DNA of 64,000 nucleotides, taken from positions 12,867,865 to 12,931,864 of the forward strand of contig NC_087082.1 of assembly GCF_026151205.1 (NCBI RefSeq), read 5' to 3'. The notes under the pieces were generated by a model, which had not been told where the DNA came from, ran no database searches, and was given only the letters and a program-made list of their open reading frames with translations. This DNA is from Bolinopsis microptera (Eukaryota > Ctenophora > Tentaculata > Lobata > Bolinopsidae). Of the stretch, positions 59,641 through 64,000 are shown piece after piece; position 1 is the first letter of the stretch; every line of letters begins with the position of its first letter. The position numbers were made by a program, and so were the translations under genes.

Positions 59641-59906
59641 AGGTTTATAACCTACCAGGACGCGCGCCGAGTTGGATTATATGGAAGTGGAACAGATATT
59701 TTACGAGTACCACCCGTTAACATCAGTACTTTGTCGAAATCTAGCGCACTTTTCTGCACTTGAATTAGTAAAATCCAATTTAATTTTATGGATGGCCTCC
59801 GTGTTAGACTTAGAACTTTTGCATTGTCTAACGCGTTTTATACAGTTTTTATCAGTATATAACCAATAACCAAATTGCTAGGTAATACTAATTATATTCA
59901 GCTTTT
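59641..59906. other. no gene recognised
   Basis: One 65-codon plus-strand frame (59,672-59,869) with no domain or splice support. Confidence 0.4.
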
Positions 59907-59915
59907 ATTCACCGT

Positions 59916-60023
59916 TGTAACACGTCGTGACCCCCATACCATTGTCATTTCACTAATATCGTGGTTATTATAAAATCCACGATACAGCTAGGGCCGCGCA
60001 GGTTTACAATTAACGTGTGACAA
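59916..60023 (-). mobile_element. multi-hairpin MITE, copy 3
   Basis: 108 bp between perfect 9-bp duplications ATTCACCGT (59,907-59,915 and 60,024-60,032). Inverted relative to the copies at 5.26 and 49.2 kb: it begins TGTAACACGTCGTGACCCCC and ends near AACGTGTGACAA. It has a stem around TATCGTGG / CCACGATA and the TTTCACTA and GCCGCGC landmarks of the family. Confidence 0.82.
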
Positions 60024-60032
60024 ATTCACCGT

Positions 60033-62189
<2,157 letters not shown>

Positions 62190-64000
62190 TTAGTCACTTC
62201 TCAGCCATTTCTCTGATAGATCAGAACCTGATGAAAAGGTGGAAAGTGTACTTCCTGAGCTTGTCCCGAATAATTCGTTGATCATGCTTGAAGCCTCTTT
62301 TTCTTCTGTCTGTGGAGTCGATGCAGACATCAGAGAGATGTCATTGTCGGGACTCTTTTCAGAAACGACTTGTGGAACTGACATTGAGTTGTGCAAGTTT
62401 AAAAATGTATCCTCTGAAGACTGCCTTTTTTCGTCATTATCCGATTGTAGAATATTCTCTGATCGTTTACTTCTAACAGATCCCTTCGATGACTTTTCTT
62501 GTAAGTGGCTGTCCAATTTTTGTGTTGATTGCCTTGGTACACTCCTCATCGCTTCTGATGGCTCTGGTTTCGGGTAAAGTTTTAAAGCAGCCTCCCTTAC
62601 CCTAGAGTTAGATGCGTATCCTCCACTTGTATCTGATCTGAAGCTGTTAAATGAACTGTTACTCGCCACTTTATTTGTTAACATTTCAGAACTTAAGGTA
62701 GAAATTGTACCTCCTGAGCTTGCTCCAAACATTTCACTGATAGCAGATTGTTGTTTTTCATCTGTTTCAGAGATAAGAAGAGATTGTTTTGAGACTTCAG
62801 GAATCTCCTGTGAGCGATATGAATTGATCGACATCATTCTGCGAGAAGTGCGAACCGGAGAAGGATCTTCTGAAATTGATGACCTCTGACCTGCGTCAGC
62901 ACTGGCACTTATAGGTCTTTCTATAGAGTTAAAACCTGCAGGTAACGAAATCTGCGAGGGGTGAGGATCCTCTTTAAAAACATCGTGTGGAATCGGCGTT
63001 GAATCGGATGATTTTGAACTGAAGCTGTTAAATGAACTGTTACTCGCCACTTTATTTGTTAACATTTCAGAACTTAAGGTAGAAATTGTACCTCCTGAGC
63101 TTACTCCAAATATTTCACCGATCGCAGATAGTTGTTTTTCATCTGTTTGAGAGATAAGAAGAGATTGTTCTGAGGCTTCAGGGATCTCCTGTGAGCGATA
63201 TGAATTGATCGACATCATTCTGCGAGAAGTGCGAACCGGAGAAGGATCTTCTGAAATTGATGACCTCTGACCTACGTCATCACTGGCACTTATAGGTCTT
63301 TCTATAGAGTTAAAACCTGCAGGTAACGAAATCTGCGAGGGGTAAGGATCCTCTTTAAAAACATCTTGTGGAATCAGCGTTGAATTAGATGATTTTGAAC
63401 TGAAGCTGTTAAATGAACTATTACTCTTCGCTTTATCTGGTATCATTTCAGAACTTAACAAGGTAAAAGGTGCAGCTCCTGAGCTTGCTCCAAATATTTC
63501 ATTGACCATGGATTGTTGCTGTTCATCTGCTTTAGAGATCGAAGAGATTGTTCTGAGGCACCAGGAATCTCCTTTGAAAAATTCTGCGGAATGAAAGTAG
63601 AATCTCTGGAGTTGGATCGATATGAATTGATTGACATCATTCTGCGAGAAGTGCGAACCGGAAAAGTATCTTCTGAAATTGATGACCTCTGACCTACATC
63701 ATCACTAGCACTTATAGGTCTTTCTATAGATTTACAACCTGGTAATAAACTCTGCGAGGGGTGTTGGTCCTGTTTAGAAATATCTTGTGGTATCAGCGTT
63801 GAATTAGATGATTTTGAACTGAAGCTGTTAAATGAACTATTACTCTTCACTTTATCTGGTAACAAATCAGAACTTAACAAGGTAGAAATTGTACCTCCTG
63901 AGCTTGCTCCAAATGTTTCACTAATTGCAGATGGTTGTTTTTCGTCTAATTGAGGGGTCATAGACAATTCTGTAGACGTATCAAGACTCTCTTTAGATAC
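62190..64000 (-). CDS. Ser-rich repetitive protein, partial, one frameshift
   Basis: An open minus-strand frame enters from the right edge of the window and ends with SEKWLRSD-stop at 62,190. It is built of 127-residue repeats (381-bp period between 62,841 and 63,222), each with NSSFNSFSSKSS, SLPAGFNSIERPISAS, SSISEDPSPVRTSRRMMSIN and ISE(M/I)FG(A/V)SSGG. A third repeat (63,644) has 14 extra residues. Between repeats, at about 63,540, one base is missing (GAGATCGAAG against GAGATAAGAAG), which breaks the frame. Ser/Thr-rich with SPVRTSRR-type basic Pro-directed motifs, it is probably disordered and phosphorylated. I recognise no family. The break could be a sequencing error, a short intron or early decay. 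The true start lies outside. Confidence 0.6.

Noticed and set aside
62239-62577. Plus-strand 112-codon frame
   Set aside because: Antisense shadow of the repetitive Ser-rich protein.

Overview
The window is nuclear DNA of an invertebrate animal. Genes are split into many short exons (about 80-190 bp) by small introns. Overall it is AT-rich, and it holds simple repeats, LINE, Penelope-like and Ty3/gypsy remnants and several families of small DNA transposons. No bacterial, organellar or viral replicon is visible. Ig-peroxidases, a trypsin/LDLa protein and Penelope-like elements occur across several invertebrate phyla, so I do not name a lineage.

Layout. 1-9.99 kb: gene-poor and repeat-rich, with a 294-bp CA microsatellite, palindromic elements, GC-rich hairpins, tRNA-like SINE pieces, two TA-flanked TIR elements and a LINE interrupted by one of them. 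9.99-11.6 kb: a broken LDLa fragment followed by a LINE 3' end. 11.6-17.7 kb (+): a secreted or membrane-anchored trypsin/LDLa gene (11 exons, 493 aa in my model) with a Penelope-like element in one intron. 18.5-19.4 kb: a LINE ORF1 relic. 22.7-38.0 kb and 41.9-56.0 kb (-): two copies of one tandem duplication, each carrying an Ig-heme-peroxidase gene related to peroxidasin. Copy 1 has 27 coding exons and 1323 aa; copy 2 has 25 exons and 1171 aa. All joins keep the reading frame. 40.3-41.2 kb and 56.4-58.4 kb: two members of a TIR family, the second containing a large foldback element built of AGCGCT palindromes. 62.2-64 kb (-): a Ser-rich protein of ~127-residue repeats with one frameshift, running off the window.

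The two peroxidases keep all heme-site residues I can place (Asp-His distal pair, Arg-x-x-Glu, proximal His). They differ in ectodomain (four Ig domains against three), in a Thr/Gly-rich tail (27 residues shorter in copy 2) and in the C-terminus (copy 2 has a nonsense codon that removes a coiled coil).

The most unusual signals are: (1) a GC-AG intron in both peroxidase genes whose 3' splice site has been amplified into a 65-bp minisatellite, giving 8 and 17 tandem acceptors; (2) a 1.6-kb transposon carrying about 15 dispersed copies of a 16-bp quasi-palindrome; (3) a ~105-bp multi-hairpin element with three copies and 8-9-bp target duplications; (4) the nested AGCGCT foldback element, whose core also occurs at 4.9 kb between different GC-rich arms.
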